From Mesorhizobium sp. LHD-90 (GTDB lineage: Bacteria; Pseudomonadota; Alphaproteobacteria; Rhizobiales; Rhizobiaceae), in the NCBI RefSeq assembly GCF_030929505.1, contig NZ_JAVFVV010000032.1, forward strand, positions 1-41,308: DNA of 41,308 nt. The letters run 5' to 3'. A model generated the notes under the pieces. It saw only the letters and a list, made by a program, of their open reading frames with translations, was not told the origin of the DNA and ran no database searches. The position numbers and the translations under genes are program-made. Below, piece by piece: positions 25,945-34,910 of this stretch; positions within the stretch are counted from its first letter, which is position 1, and each line of letters starts with the position of its first letter.

Positions 25945-26694
25945 TTAGCGGACGAAGTTGAAGAGGCGCGTCGGGCGCATCTCGGTCGGCCACTTCCAGA
26001 TCTCCAGCGGGCTGGCGCCACCTGCGATCGAGAAGAAGATGATGTTGGCGCGGCCGACCAGGTTTTCCTCCGGCACGAAGCCGACCGAGCGGCGGCTGTC
26101 GGAGGAATTGTCGCGGTTGTCGCCCATCATGAAGTAGTGGCCGGGCGGCACGATGAACTCGCGGGTATTGTCGTCGATGCTGTTCGGCGTCAGGTCGAGC
26201 GTGTCGTAGGAGACGCCGTTGGGCAAAGTCTCGCGATAAACGTCGACAGGCCGGTCAACCTCGGTCACGTCACGGTTGTTGATCTCGCCGACCTTCTCGC
26301 GCGGCACGGCCTCGCCGTTGATGTAAAGCACGCCCTCGCGCATCTGGATGCGGTCGCCGGGCAGGCCGATCACCCGCTTGATGTAGTCGAGCGACGGGTT
26401 TGGCGGGAACTTGAAGACGGCGACGTCGCCGCGCTTGGGCGGGCTGCCGAAGATGCGGCCGGAAAACAGGTTCGGCGAGAACGGCAGCGAAAAACGCGAA
26501 TAGCCGTAGGCCCATTTGGTGACGAAGAGGTAGTCGCCTTCGAGCAAGGTCGGGCGCATCGAGCCTGACGGAATGGAGAAGGGCTGGAACAGCAGCGTGC
26601 GGATGACGAGGGCGAGGATCAGCGCCTGGACGATGACGTTGACGATCTCGCCAAGTCCACCGGACTTCTTTGCAGTTTTTTCGGCCACGCTCAT
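25945..26694 (-). CDS. lepB: Signal peptidase I
   Basis: This 249-residue inner-membrane serine protease removes signal peptides from exported proteins. One N-terminal membrane helix (about 17-37) is followed by the catalytic Ser45 in IPSGSM and the general-base Lys106 in DYIKRVIGLPGD. The C-terminal GHYFMMGDNRDNSSDSR box is intact. It lies 7 bp before rnc and 87 bp after acpS, so a promoter could exist just upstream. Confidence 0.97.
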   Translation of the reverse strand: MSVAEKTAKKSGGLGEIVNVIVQALILALVIRTLLFQPFSIPSGSMRPTLLEGDYLFVTKWAYGYSRFSLPFSPNLFSGRIFGSPPKRGDVAVFKFPPNPSLDYIKRVIGLPGDRIQMREGVLYINGEAVPREKVGEINNRDVTEVDRPVDVYRETLPNGVSYDTLDLTPNSIDDNTREFIVPPGHYFMMGDNRDNSSDSRRSVGFVPEENLVGRANIIFFSIAGGASPLEIWKWPTEMRPTRLFNFVR

Positions 26695-26781
26695 GTCGTC
26701 CTCGGTCGTCGTCGTTCCGGTATAAGGGCTCGCATCAAGCGGGGCAACGCCGCGCGGTCCGTCCAGATGTCATAATAATGG

Positions 26782-27186
26782 CTATCGTTCGGCAGGCAGC
26801 GCCTCGATGATCACAAATGCCTGAGCGAGCGGGTGATCGTCGGTGATGGTCAGGTGGATCTCGGCGCGATGGCCCTGCGGCAGCATCGATTTCAGCCGTT
26901 TCGCGGCGCCGCCCGTCAGGTGCATCGTGGGCTTGCCGCCGGGCAGGTTGACAACGCCCATGTCGCGCCAGAATACGCCGCGCGCCATGCCGGTGCCGAG
27001 CGCCTTGGAACAGGCCTCCTTGGCCGCGAAGCGTTTGGCGTAGGTGGCGGCGCGTTCGCGCCTGCCTTCGGCTTTCTGCTGCTCCAAATCGGTGAAGATG
27101 CGCTTGACGAAACGTTCGCCGTAGCGCTCGAGGGAACTCTCGATGCGGCGGATGTCGATCAGGTCGCTGCCGATACCGATGATCAT
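26782..27186 (-). CDS. acpS: Holo-[acyl-carrier-protein] synthase
   Basis: This 134-residue enzyme transfers 4'-phosphopantetheine from CoA to the Ser of acyl carrier protein, activating fatty acid synthesis. [16 protein letters not shown] carries the magnesium ligand Asp8, and [15 protein letters not shown] carries Glu57. The C-terminal [16 protein letters not shown] is typical. Length is normal. It starts 11 bp after pyrE ends and is probably in the same transcript. Confidence 0.96.
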   Translation of the reverse strand: MIIGIGSDLIDIRRIESSLERYGERFVKRIFTDLEQQKAEGRRERAATYAKRFAAKEACSKALGTGMARGVFWRDMGVVNLPGGKPTMHLTGGAAKRLKSMLPQGHRAEIHLTITDDHPLAQAFVIIEALPAER

Positions 27187-27197
27187 GAGCCAGCGCC

Positions 27198-27776
27198 TCA
27201 GATGTTCCGGCTGCCGGGCTTCACCGCCGGGATCGCCGCGAGTTCCGGCGGCAGCTTGTCGGGCGGATAGGCCGGCACCTCGTATTCGGCCAGCGCCACC
27301 AGCGGCACTCCGACATCGGTCTTGCCGGCGGAGCGGTCGATGATGCAGGCGGCCGCCAGCACTTCCGCGCCAATCTCCCGCAGGCAGTCTATCGTCTCAC
27401 GGATGGACAGGCCGGTGGTCACGATGTCCTCGACGATGACGACCCTCGCGCCCGTCTCGATCTCGAAGCGGCGGAGGCGGAACACGCCCTGTTCGCGCTC
27501 GACCCAGATGGCCGGCACGCCGAGATGGCGCGAGGTCTCGTAGGCGGGGATGAGGCCGCCGACCGCCGGTCCGACGAGATAGTCGATGCGGCCGAGCACC
27601 TGTTCCCGGATCTTCCCTGCCAGCGCCTTGCACAGCCGCTCGGTCTTGTCCGCATGCATGAAGACCCGCGCCTTCTGCAGGAATACCGGACTGCGCAGGC
27701 CCGACGTCAGGATGAAATGCCCTTCCAGCACCGCGCCTGCCTCGCGGAAGATCGACAAGACTTCGTCCGTGGTCAT
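27198..27776 (-). CDS. pyrE: Orotate phosphoribosyltransferase
   Basis: This 192-residue enzyme makes orotidine 5'-phosphate from orotate and PRPP in pyrimidine synthesis. The PRPP-binding loop is [13 protein letters not shown], with the acidic pair Glu116-Asp117. [18 protein letters not shown] at 19-36 contacts PRPP and orotate. The usual RKxxKxHG catalytic loop is replaced by [12 protein letters not shown], as I recall from other alphaproteobacterial PyrE proteins of this length. It follows rel by 15 bp. Confidence 0.95.
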   Translation of the reverse strand: MTTDEVLSIFREAGAVLEGHFILTSGLRSPVFLQKARVFMHADKTERLCKALAGKIREQVLGRIDYLVGPAVGGLIPAYETSRHLGVPAIWVEREQGVFRLRRFEIETGARVVIVEDIVTTGLSIRETIDCLREIGAEVLAAACIIDRSAGKTDVGVPLVALAEYEVPAYPPDKLPPELAAIPAVKPGSRNI

Positions 27777-27791
27777 ACCTGCTCCAAACCT

Positions 27792-30023
27792 TCAGCCATT
27801 GACCCGCTTTGCCTCGCTGACGGCGGGCGATTCCTTCAACTGCGACAGTAGCCGGTTGAGATGCTTGAGGTCCCATACTTCGAGGTCGATCAGCATCTCG
27901 GTGAAATCCGGAGCGGTGCGCACCATCGACAGCGAATGGATGTTGGCGTCGTTGACCGCGACGGTCTGCGCGATTTCGGCAAGCGAGCCCGGCGCGTTGA
28001 TTGCGGTCACCGAGATGCGGGCGGGAAAGCGCTCGCGGTTGCTCTCGTCGATGTCCCAGCGCACGTCTATCCAGCGTTCCGGCTGGTCGTCGAAATCGGT
28101 CAGCGCCGGTGACTGGATCGGATAGATGGTGATGCCGACGCCGGGCTGCATGATGCCGACGATGCGGTCGCCCGGCACGGCGCCGTCCGGCGCGAAGCGC
28201 ACGGGCAAATCGCCGCGGACGCCGCGGATCGGCACTGCGCCTTCCTCCTTCTGCTCCTTGCGGTCCTTGCGGGCGGCGCGGCCGGGCAACTGAAACAGCA
28301 TGCCCGCCGCATTGCGGATTTTTGACCAGCCCTCCTCGCGCCGCGTCGGCAGCGGCGTGGTGACGCGCTCTTCCTTGTAGTCCGGGTGCACGGCGCGCAG
28401 CACGTCGCCCGAAGCAAGCTCGCCGCGGCCGACAGCGGTCAGCACGTCCTCGACGTCCTTGCGCGCCAGGCGGGCCAGCACCGGCTTGAGACTCTCCTTG
28501 CTGTACTCCTTGCCGGCACGGGCGAAGACACGTTCCAGGATGCGCAGGCCGAGACCCGAATACTGCTTGCGGATGGCGTTCTTGGTGGCGCGGCGGATCG
28601 CCGCCCGCGCCTTGCCGGTGACGACGATCGCTTCCCAGGCGGCCGGCGGCACCTGTCCTTTGGAGCGGACGATCTCGACCTCGTCGCCGTTCTTCAATTC
28701 GGTCATCAGCGGCATGATGCGGCCGTTGATCTTTGCGCCGACGCAGGTATCGCCGACCTCGGTGTGGACGGCATAAGCGAAGTCGATCGGCGTGGCGCCA
28801 CGCGGCAGGGCAATCAGCATGCCCTTGGGCGTGAAGCAGAAAACCTGGTCCTGAAACAGCTCCAGCTTGGTGTTCTCGAGGAAATCCTCGGGATTGTCGC
28901 CCTCGGCAAGCTGCTCGATGGTGCGGCGCAGCCAGGCATAGGCGTTGGTCTCCTTGGAAATGGTATGGCCGGCGCCGTTGGTTCTTGCGCGCCCGTCCTT
29001 GTAGAGGGCGTGCGCGGCAACGCCGTATTCGGCCACGGTATTCATCTCGTAGGTGCGGATCTGCAGCTCGACGCGCTGGCGCGACGGCCCGACGATGGTG
29101 GTGTGGATCGAGCGGTAGTCGTTCTGCTTCGGGGTGGAGATGTAGTCCTTGAAGCGGCCCGGCACCACCGACCAGGTCGTGTGGATCGCACCCAGCGCCC
29201 GATAGCAATCCTCGACTGTGTCGACGACGACGCGAAAACCGAACAGGTCCGAGAGTTGCTCCAACGAGAGCCCCTTCGATTCCATCTTGCGGAACACCGA
29301 CCACGGCTTCTTCTGCCGGCTCTTCACCTTGGCCTTGATCGACCGCTTTTCGAACAGCGCCGACAGCGACGCCTCGATCTCGGCCACCACACCGCGGTTG
29401 CGCTCGAAAATGTCGGTCAGCCGCGCCGTGATCATGCGGTGCGCTTCGGGATTTATGTGGCGGAAGGCGAGTTCCTCAAGTTCCTCGCGCATGCCCTGCA
29501 TGCCCATGCGGCCGGCAAGCGGCGCATAGATGTCCATCGTCTCCTCGGCGATGCGCAGCCGCTTGCCTTCCGGCACGTGATCCAGCGTGCGCATGTTGTG
29601 CAGCCGGTCGGCGAGCTTGACCAGCAGGACGCGCACGTCCTCGGAGATCGCCAGCAGAAGCTTGCGCAGGTTCTCCGCCTGCTCGGCCTTCTTCGAGACG
29701 AGGTCGAGTTTCTTCAGCTTGGTCAGACCCTCCACCAGCTTGCCGATGTCCGGGCCAAATAACTGGTCTATTTCCTGGCGGGTGGCCGAGGTATCCTCGA
29801 TCGTGTCGTGCAGCAGCGCAACCGCGACCGTCGACTCGTCCAGATGCATGTCGGTGAGGATCGCGGCAACTTCGAGCGGATGCGAGAAATAAGGATCGCC
29901 GGAAGCGCGCTTCTGGTGGCCATGCTTCTGCATGGCATAGACATAGGCCTTGTTGAGCAGCGTCTCGTTCACGTCCGGCTTGTAGCGCTGCACGCGCTCG
30001 ACAAGCTCATATTGACGCATCAT
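27792..30023 (-). CDS. rel: Bifunctional (p)ppGpp synthetase/hydrolase (RelA/SpoT)
   Basis: This 743-residue enzyme makes and degrades the stringent-response alarmone (p)ppGpp. Domains in order: HD hydrolase (about 25-180, with SHPLEVAAIL and ALLHDTIEDT), synthetase (about 230-350, with LFGFRVVVDTVEDCYRALG), TGS (about 385-450, with FTPKGMLIALPRGATPIDFAYAVHTEVG), and a C-terminal ACT domain with GSLAEIAQTVAVNDANIHSL. Conservation of the hydrolase HD pair suggests both activities. The start at 30023 has a second ATG directly after it. It follows rpoZ by 113 bp, the arrangement seen in many proteobacteria. Confidence 0.97.
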   Translation of the reverse strand: MMRQYELVERVQRYKPDVNETLLNKAYVYAMQKHGHQKRASGDPYFSHPLEVAAILTDMHLDESTVAVALLHDTIEDTSATRQEIDQLFGPDIGKLVEGLTKLKKLDLVSKKAEQAENLRKLLLAISEDVRVLLVKLADRLHNMRTLDHVPEGKRLRIAEETMDIYAPLAGRMGMQGMREELEELAFRHINPEAHRMITARLTDIFERNRGVVAEIEASLSALFEKRSIKAKVKSRQKKPWSVFRKMESKGLSLEQLSDLFGFRVVVDTVEDCYRALGAIHTTWSVVPGRFKDYISTPKQNDYRSIHTTIVGPSRQRVELQIRTYEMNTVAEYGVAAHALYKDGRARTNGAGHTISKETNAYAWLRRTIEQLAEGDNPEDFLENTKLELFQDQVFCFTPKGMLIALPRGATPIDFAYAVHTEVGDTCVGAKINGRIMPLMTELKNGDEVEIVRSKGQVPPAAWEAIVVTGKARAAIRRATKNAIRKQYSGLGLRILERVFARAGKEYSKESLKPVLARLARKDVEDVLTAVGRGELASGDVLRAVHPDYKEERVTTPLPTRREEGWSKIRNAAGMLFQLPGRAARKDRKEQKEEGAVPIRGVRGDLPVRFAPDGAVPGDRIVGIMQPGVGITIYPIQSPALTDFDDQPERWIDVRWDIDESNRERFPARISVTAINAPGSLAEIAQTVAVNDANIHSLSMVRTAPDFTEMLIDLEVWDLKHLNRLLSQLKESPAVSEAKRVNG

Positions 30024-30136
30024 GGCTCAATCGTCCGCACCCGCCAAAAAAATCATGCGCCGCGTCGAGGACACGGCGCATTCGATAGATAGCCACGATC
30101 GGCGGGGCACGAAAGACCCGCCGCATAAGCCAAGTC

Positions 30137-30538
30137 CTAGAAATCGTCGCTTTTTTCCGGGGCGACGAGGCCTTCGATACCGGCCAGCAGCTCTTCTTCC
30201 GACATGCGGTCGAAAGCGATGTTGCTGTCGTCGTCCTGCTCGACCGTTTCGCCGGCGGCGACGGCGGTCTGATCGGTGATTTCGGCGCCGTCGCTCTCTG
30301 GCTCGTCAACCTCGACGTGCTTCTGCAGCGAGTGGATCAGGTCCTCCTTGAGATCGCCTGGCGACAGCGTCTCGTCGGCAATCTCGCGCAGCGCGATGAC
30401 CGGGTTCTTGTCGTTGTCGCGCGGCACGGTGATGGCCGCGCCCTGGCTGATCTGGCGGGCGCGGTGGCCGGCAAGCAGAACGAGTTCGAAGCGGTTGTCG
30501 ACCTTGTCGATGCAGTCTTCAACGGTTACGCGGGCCAT
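30137..30538 (-). CDS. rpoZ: RNA polymerase omega subunit
   Basis: This 133-residue omega subunit binds beta' and helps assemble RNA polymerase; it is also part of one (p)ppGpp site in other proteobacteria. [30 protein letters not shown] is the conserved N-terminal part, followed by [16 protein letters not shown]. The C-terminal tail is acidic and longer than in E. coli, as usual for alphaproteobacteria. It is divergent from the NYN-domain gene, with 297 bp between. Confidence 0.97.
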   Translation of the reverse strand: MARVTVEDCIDKVDNRFELVLLAGHRARQISQGAAITVPRDNDKNPVIALREIADETLSPGDLKEDLIHSLQKHVEVDEPESDGAEITDQTAVAAGETVEQDDDSNIAFDRMSEEELLAGIEGLVAPEKSDDF

Positions 30539-30835
30539 GAACTGCCCCTTTCATACCTGGATGTGACGGAAAGCCGGCGCGGTCCATAACCCGAAAGACA
30601 GCGAAAAACAAGCATTGCAACAGGAAGCTTCTCGTCCGGACCACCGGTCCAGTCAAGCCGCCGCAAAAGGCGCGGGACCAAAGCCCATTACATTTTCGTG
30701 ACCCACCTTGGAAAGGCGACGTTAAGACGATATCTCATTCTCATAGACGATGCGACGCACGTTTTCGCCTGCAAGCCGCATCCGCCTGATGATTGTTGCA
30801 ACGACCGATTGTTTTTGACCAAGGACATTCCAGTC

Positions 30836-31414
30836 ATGTTCGACCCGCGTGAAAAGATCGCCTTGTTCATCGACGGCGCGAACTTGTATGCGACCTCGCG
30901 GTCGCTAGGCTTCGACATCGACTATCGCAAACTTCTCTCATCGTTCCAGAAGCGCGGCTATCTGCTGCGTGCCTATTATTACACCGCTCTGGTCGAGGAT
31001 CAGGAATATTCGTCGATCCGGCCGCTGATCGACTGGCTCGACTACAACGGCTACAAGGTCGTCACCAAGCCGGCCAAGGAGTTCACGGACTCGACCGGCC
31101 GGCGCAAGATCAAAGGCAACATGGACATCGAACTCACCATCGACGCGATGGAGCTTGCCGATTATGTCGACCACTATGTGATCTTTTCCGGCGACGGCGA
31201 CTTTCGCACCCTGGTCGAAGCGCTGCAGCGGCGCGGCCGCAAGGTCAGCATCGTTTCCACCATGACCTCGCAGCCGCCGATGATCTCCGACGACCTGCGT
31301 CGCCAAGCAGACCATTTCATCGACTTGGCGACGCTGAAGAGCGAAGTTGGGCGCGATCCGTCCGAACGGCCTCCGCGCCGTGTCGAACCCGTCGGCACCG
31401 AGGAAGAGTACTAA
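30836..31414 (+). CDS. NYN domain (LabA-like) protein
   Basis: This 192-residue protein has a NYN domain, a PIN-like fold proposed to act as a ribonuclease. MFDPREKIALFIDGANLYATSR carries the first acidic metal ligand, KGNMDIELTIDAMELADYVDHYVIFSGDGDF carries the next ones, and GRKVSIVSTM the last strand. RNase activity is known for some members only. The start at 30836 is preferred because the domain begins there; 46 upstream codons in frame are not domain-like and lie in the promoter region. It is followed after 11 bp by the uracil-DNA glycosylase gene, so the two are probably co-transcribed. Confidence 0.9.
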   Translation: MFDPREKIALFIDGANLYATSRSLGFDIDYRKLLSSFQKRGYLLRAYYYTALVEDQEYSSIRPLIDWLDYNGYKVVTKPAKEFTDSTGRRKIKGNMDIELTIDAMELADYVDHYVIFSGDGDFRTLVEALQRRGRKVSIVSTMTSQPPMISDDLRRQADHFIDLATLKSEVGRDPSERPPRRVEPVGTEEEY

Positions 31415-31425
31415 CGGGATCGGCG

Positions 31426-32076
31426 GTGAACGCCGAACCGACGCGCGACTGCCCACTCTGCCCGCGCCTGCATGACTTCATCGCCGAGTGGCGTTTGCGC
31501 GAGCCAAGCTGGTTCAACGCACCTGTGCCGACCTTCATGCCGCCCGAAGGCGAGGATACGGTGCGGCTGCTGATCGTGGGACTTGCGCCCGGGCTGCGGG
31601 GAGCCAACCGCACCGGCCGCCCCTTCACCGGCGACTATGCCGGCGACCTGCTCTACCGGACGCTGATCCGCTTCGGGCTGGCGCGCGGCATCTACGAGGC
31701 CCGCCCTGACGACGGGCTCGAACTGGTCGGCACGGCGATCGTCAACGCGGTGCGCTGCGTGCCGCCGGAAAACAAGCCGACGCCGGGCGAGATCACGACC
31801 TGCCGGACGTTCCTCTCGCCCGCCTTCTCGCGCTTTCCGAACATTCGGGCCGTGCTGACACTCGGAGCGATCGCCCACCAATCGACCGTGCGGACGCTGG
31901 GCGGCCGGGTCGCCGCCTTCCCGTTCAAGCACGGCGCGACGGCAGAGATTGCGGATGTCAGGCTTTTTTCGAGCTACCACTGCTCGCGCTACAACACCAA
32001 CACCGGCGTTCTGACGGAAGAGATGTTCGTCGGCGTGTTCGCACAGATCGCAGAATTTCTTCGTACGCAGGACTGA
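31426..32076 (+). CDS. Uracil-DNA glycosylase, family 5 (UDGb type)
   Basis: This 216-residue base-excision repair enzyme removes uracil, and probably related deaminated bases, from DNA. The GLAPGLRGANRTGRPFTGD motif (52-70) is that of family 5 (UDGb), which lacks the acidic residue used by families 1 and 4. SSYHCSRYNTNTG is the matching second motif. Cys9, Cys12, Cys111 and Cys126 are placed to hold a 4Fe-4S cluster. The start is GTG at 31426. Whether the upstream NYN protein takes part in nucleic-acid maintenance is open. Confidence 0.92.
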   Translation: MNAEPTRDCPLCPRLHDFIAEWRLREPSWFNAPVPTFMPPEGEDTVRLLIVGLAPGLRGANRTGRPFTGDYAGDLLYRTLIRFGLARGIYEARPDDGLELVGTAIVNAVRCVPPENKPTPGEITTCRTFLSPAFSRFPNIRAVLTLGAIAHQSTVRTLGGRVAAFPFKHGATAEIADVRLFSSYHCSRYNTNTGVLTEEMFVGVFAQIAEFLRTQD

Positions 32077-32145
32077 AGTTGGACAGGTGCCGCTCAGGAG
32101 CGCGTGGAAACGGTCTGCCGCTTGCCATACTATCAATAACTGTTT

Positions 32146-32167
32146 ATCATAAATCATGGTTTATGAT
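32146..32167. promoter_or_regulatory. Probable ArsR operator spanning the arsR start codon
   Basis: A perfect inverted repeat ATCATAAA - 6 bases - TTTATGAT surrounds the arsR ATG at 32156. A second overlapping palindrome TTTATCATAAA (32143-32153) lies on its left half. The site is AT-rich in a GC-rich region. Winged-helix ArsR repressors bind such imperfect palindromes near their own promoters, so autorepression is likely. Confidence 0.65.
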
Positions 32168-32473
32168 GCGCAGGCTTTCGCGGCGCTGGCCGATCCGACG
32201 CGCAAACGGGTGTTCGAACTGGTAAGCGAGCATCCACGCTCGGTTGCCCAGCTTGTCCGCCTGCTGCCGGTGTCGCAGCCTGCAGTATCACATCATCTGC
32301 GGATCCTGAGGGAGGCCAGGCTGGTGAGAGCCGAACCGCGCGGCGCGAGTAACATCTATCAAGTCGACCCGCATGGGCTCGGCCTGATGCGCGCCTGGCT
32401 CGACCGCATGTGGGACGACGCACTCAAAGGCTTCTCGGAGGAATTCAACAAAAAGGAGGAAGCACGGCCATGA
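32156..32473 (+). CDS. ArsR family transcriptional regulator
   Basis: This 105-residue winged helix-turn-helix repressor begins with DAQAFAALADPTRKRVFELVSE. The recognition helix region is LPVSQPAVSHHLRILREARLV, and a wing of RGASNIYQVD follows. The arsenic-binding CVC motif is absent, so it is not a metal sensor of the classical type. It overlaps the SRPBCC gene by 4 bp (ATGA). ArsR genes paired with AHSA1/SRPBCC genes are a common bacterial unit in which the repressor controls both. A palindrome around its start codon is the likely operator. Confidence 0.93.
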   Translation: MVYDAQAFAALADPTRKRVFELVSEHPRSVAQLVRLLPVSQPAVSHHLRILREARLVRAEPRGASNIYQVDPHGLGLMRAWLDRMWDDALKGFSEEFNKKEEARP

Positions 32474-32937
32474 CGACGCTTACCAAAGCGGCCCCGATCC
32501 GCAAGCAGATGATCGTCGACGCACCGATCGAAAAGGCCTTCGATGTCTTCACCCGCGGCATGGGCACCTGGTGGCCGGCCACCCATTCCATCGGAAGATC
32601 ACCGCAGAAGGAGGTCGTGATGGAACCGCGGGCCGGCGGCCGCTGGTACGAGATTGGGGAAGACGGAAGCGAATGCCCGTGGGGCGACGTGCTCGCATGG
32701 GATCGGCCGCACCGGGTTCTGCTCGCCTGGCGGATCGGCGCCGACTGGACCTACGACCCTGCCCTGCTGACCGAGGTGGACGTGAGCTTTTCGGAGGAGA
32801 GCCCGGGCCGCACGCGGGTGTCACTGGAGCATCGCAAGCTTGAGAATTACGGCGAACGCGCCGAACAGGTCACGGCCTCACTCGACGGCGGCTGGGGCGG
32901 CCTCCTGCAGCTTTTCGCCGGCAAAGCCGCCGGCTGA
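32470..32937 (+). CDS. SRPBCC (AHSA1-like) domain protein
   Basis: This 155-residue protein has one SRPBCC/START-like hydrophobic-cavity domain. It starts KQMIVDAPIEKAFDVFTRGMGTWWPATHSIG and contains MEPRAGGRWYEIGEDGSECPWGDVLAWDRPHRVLLAWRI, the usual AHSA1 pattern. Such proteins bind a hydrophobic ligand, and the co-transcribed ArsR may sense a related compound. The ligand is unknown. The start ATG 32470 is set by the overlap with arsR and by an AAGGAGG ribosome site inside arsR. It converges with the DUF2778 gene, with 20 bp between the stops. Confidence 0.92.
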   Translation: MTTLTKAAPIRKQMIVDAPIEKAFDVFTRGMGTWWPATHSIGRSPQKEVVMEPRAGGRWYEIGEDGSECPWGDVLAWDRPHRVLLAWRIGADWTYDPALLTEVDVSFSEESPGRTRVSLEHRKLENYGERAEQVTASLDGGWGGLLQLFAGKAAG

Positions 32938-32957
32938 AAACGATCGCGCCGCTGCGC

Positions 32958-34475
32958 CTACGCGCCGCGTCCAGCCGAGGCGACACGCACCGGGTTCTTC
33001 GACTTGCCGCCGCCAGGCACCACGACAATGCGCGTGATTTTGCCCCTCTTGAACGCTGTTAGAAAGCGGTTGTAATCCTTGAACGCGACGCAGCCGTGCG
33101 ACTCGGCGCGGCCGCCGCGCAGAAGATAGGAATGTGCCAGTATGCCGGTGCGGTTGTGCGCCACCTTTCCGTTGGCGGGCAACATCCGCACCGCCTCCAC
33201 GCCGTGAAACCGCTTCTCGCGCATGACCAGGTTGTACGTGCCGGGCGGCGTCGGCCCCTTCATCTTGACGTGCACGTAGCGCGGGTTGTCCGCCATCGCC
33301 CCGATGCCGGAATGCGCCTCGAGCCGGGTGCCGTCCGGCATATAAACCGTCTTGGCACTGATGTCGTAAACGGCCGTGCCGCCGCCGGCCTTCGGCGTGT
33401 TCGAAAAGTTCTTGAAGATGCCGCCGCCCTTTTGCTCGGCCGGATCGTCGGGCTTGGCGAAGGCGAGCATCGACGGCGCGCCACGCTGCGACTGCGTGAT
33501 TCGCGACCGGTCGTCGTCGTCCCGATCGTCAACCGCCGTGCGGCTGCGGACCGGGCGACGGTCGTCGTCCTTGCGGCGATCGTCGTCCACCCGCTTGCCG
33601 TCGTTCCTGGGCTTGTCGTCGTCCGAGCGCCCCGAATCGTCTGAACGCTTGCCAGCGTCGGCTTTCGGACGCCGCAGCGGCAGCGGCGTCGAGTCCGGCG
33701 TATCCTCGTACCCCGGCAAAGCGGCGCTGTCCTCGCTGCCGTCTTCAAGCGGGCTCTGCATGACGAGACCGTTGTTTTCCAGCACGCTGGCGTCCGACAA
33801 CGCACCGCCGGCCCCGAAGGGCGACGGATCGGCATAGGCCAGCAGTATCTCGGAATTGGGCTGAATCTCGGCACCGCCGCCACGGGCGAAACGCTCCAGC
33901 ACCGGCACGGCCTGGCTCGGCAGCCGCGCGAAGCGTTCTTCGGCCACCTTCGGCAGGGAAGCGCGGTGCGCCGTGGGCGAGCGCTTCACCACCCTGGCAT
34001 TGGCGGTTACTTGCGCCTTTGCGCCGAGCCCGGCGCGCGCGAAGGCGGCAGCGATCTTCCGTGGCGTCAACGCAGCACTGGCAACGACCTTCTCGAAGCC
34101 ATGGTCGCCCTTCCCGGCCACGTGGCCGGCAATGGGCGGAAGTGCGCCGGTGGCCAGGCGCGGGGATTTTTCGGACAGGCCGGTGTTCGGCACGAGCGAG
34201 GCGCGCGCCTGGCGAAGCAGCGTTTCCCGCTTGGCCGGATCCAGCGCGGCGACTTCCGTCGATGCGCCAAGACCTTGCGGCATGAGGTTCGGAGATGACG
34301 CGAACGACGCGCCTATGGAGCTGACGCCGGCCAGCAAGGTTACGGACCAGACGGCAAGCGCCGCACCAACGCATGGCAGCGCCACCCAGCGGAGCATGCG
34401 ATCGGGACCGAACTTGCCGGAAGGCGACTGCCCTGCGGTGCCGCTATCGCGGCCTTTCTTACTCACGAACGCCAT
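32958..34475 (-). CDS. DUF2778 (Tlde1-like) domain envelope protein
   Basis: This 505-residue protein starts with a cytosolic tail, one membrane helix (about 30-55, RWVALPCVGAALAVWSVTLLAGV), then about 290 residues of low-complexity periplasmic linker, including a run rich in Asp, Arg and Lys (about 265-330). The C-terminal about 150 residues are the DUF2778/Tlde1 domain: GTAVYDISAKTVYMPDGTRLEAHSG, then NRTGILAHSYLL and ESHGC with Cys462 as the likely catalytic residue. Tlde1 of Salmonella is a type VI effector with L,D-carboxypeptidase and D-amino-acid exchange activity on peptidoglycan. Here no secretion genes are near, so a resident cell-wall enzyme is more likely (inference). The start at 34475 is preferred over TTG 34511. 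Confidence 0.85.
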   Translation of the reverse strand: MAFVSKKGRDSGTAGQSPSGKFGPDRMLRWVALPCVGAALAVWSVTLLAGVSSIGASFASSPNLMPQGLGASTEVAALDPAKRETLLRQARASLVPNTGLSEKSPRLATGALPPIAGHVAGKGDHGFEKVVASAALTPRKIAAAFARAGLGAKAQVTANARVVKRSPTAHRASLPKVAEERFARLPSQAVPVLERFARGGGAEIQPNSEILLAYADPSPFGAGGALSDASVLENNGLVMQSPLEDGSEDSAALPGYEDTPDSTPLPLRRPKADAGKRSDDSGRSDDDKPRNDGKRVDDDRRKDDDRRPVRSRTAVDDRDDDDRSRITQSQRGAPSMLAFAKPDDPAEQKGGGIFKNFSNTPKAGGGTAVYDISAKTVYMPDGTRLEAHSGIGAMADNPRYVHVKMKGPTPPGTYNLVMREKRFHGVEAVRMLPANGKVAHNRTGILAHSYLLRGGRAESHGCVAFKDYNRFLTAFKRGKITRIVVVPGGGKSKNPVRVASAGRGA

Positions 34476-34910
34476 TACGCACCCGTCTTGTTTGAGCCGA
34501 TTTCGCGGCAACCGGCCGCCAAACCGTCATGATCACCAGTCCGAGGAGTGATCCCCCGGTGCGCCGTCGGCGCGCCTTGCCTGTCGCTCATCGACTCAAA
34601 AGATGGACAATGATGGTTAACCAATCCCTTTACCCAAACGTCTTTCCGACGCAGGGCGCATCGCTACGATGGCCCTCGAACCTCCAGAACCTGACAAGAA
34701 CCCCTTTTTCGAATCGATTTGCTGGCTGGTTTTGATGACCGTGTCAAGCAAACGCTGCCTGCCGACGTGGGCAAAAATCGTCTCGCACCCACGGCGAAAG
34801 CGCACGCGCGACAACCGAAATCGACGCGAAAATCTTCTGTGGGGAAATCTCTTGGCCCGAATCAGAGGGGCCGGGTCAGCGCGGACAAAGTCTCCGGACG
34901 GCCGGGTCCC
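34476..34910. other. Gene-free stretch between the DUF2778 gene and smpB
   Basis: No supported ORF lies here on either strand. The right part is downstream of smpB and the left part must hold the DUF2778 promoter. The nonamer GGCCGGGTC occurs twice, near 34870 and 34901. I looked for a tmRNA (ssrA) partner of smpB, including tRNA-Ala-like ends, and did not see one. Confidence 0.45.

Noticed and set aside
27397-29304. A 635-codon minus-strand open frame
   Set aside because: It runs in another frame through pyrE and rel, whose products are unmistakable; the translation is Arg/Gly-rich with no domain.
28386-29762. A 458-codon plus-strand open frame
   Set aside because: It is antisense to rel and has no recognisable features.
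32156-32473. Arsenic resistance regulator
   Set aside because: The ArsR protein has no CVC arsenite-binding motif and its partner is an SRPBCC protein, not arsenic resistance genes.
34476-34910. Possible tmRNA gene next to smpB
   Set aside because: No tRNA-Ala-like acceptor ends, T-loop or tag frame could be seen; alphaproteobacterial ssrA is circularly permuted and often located elsewhere.
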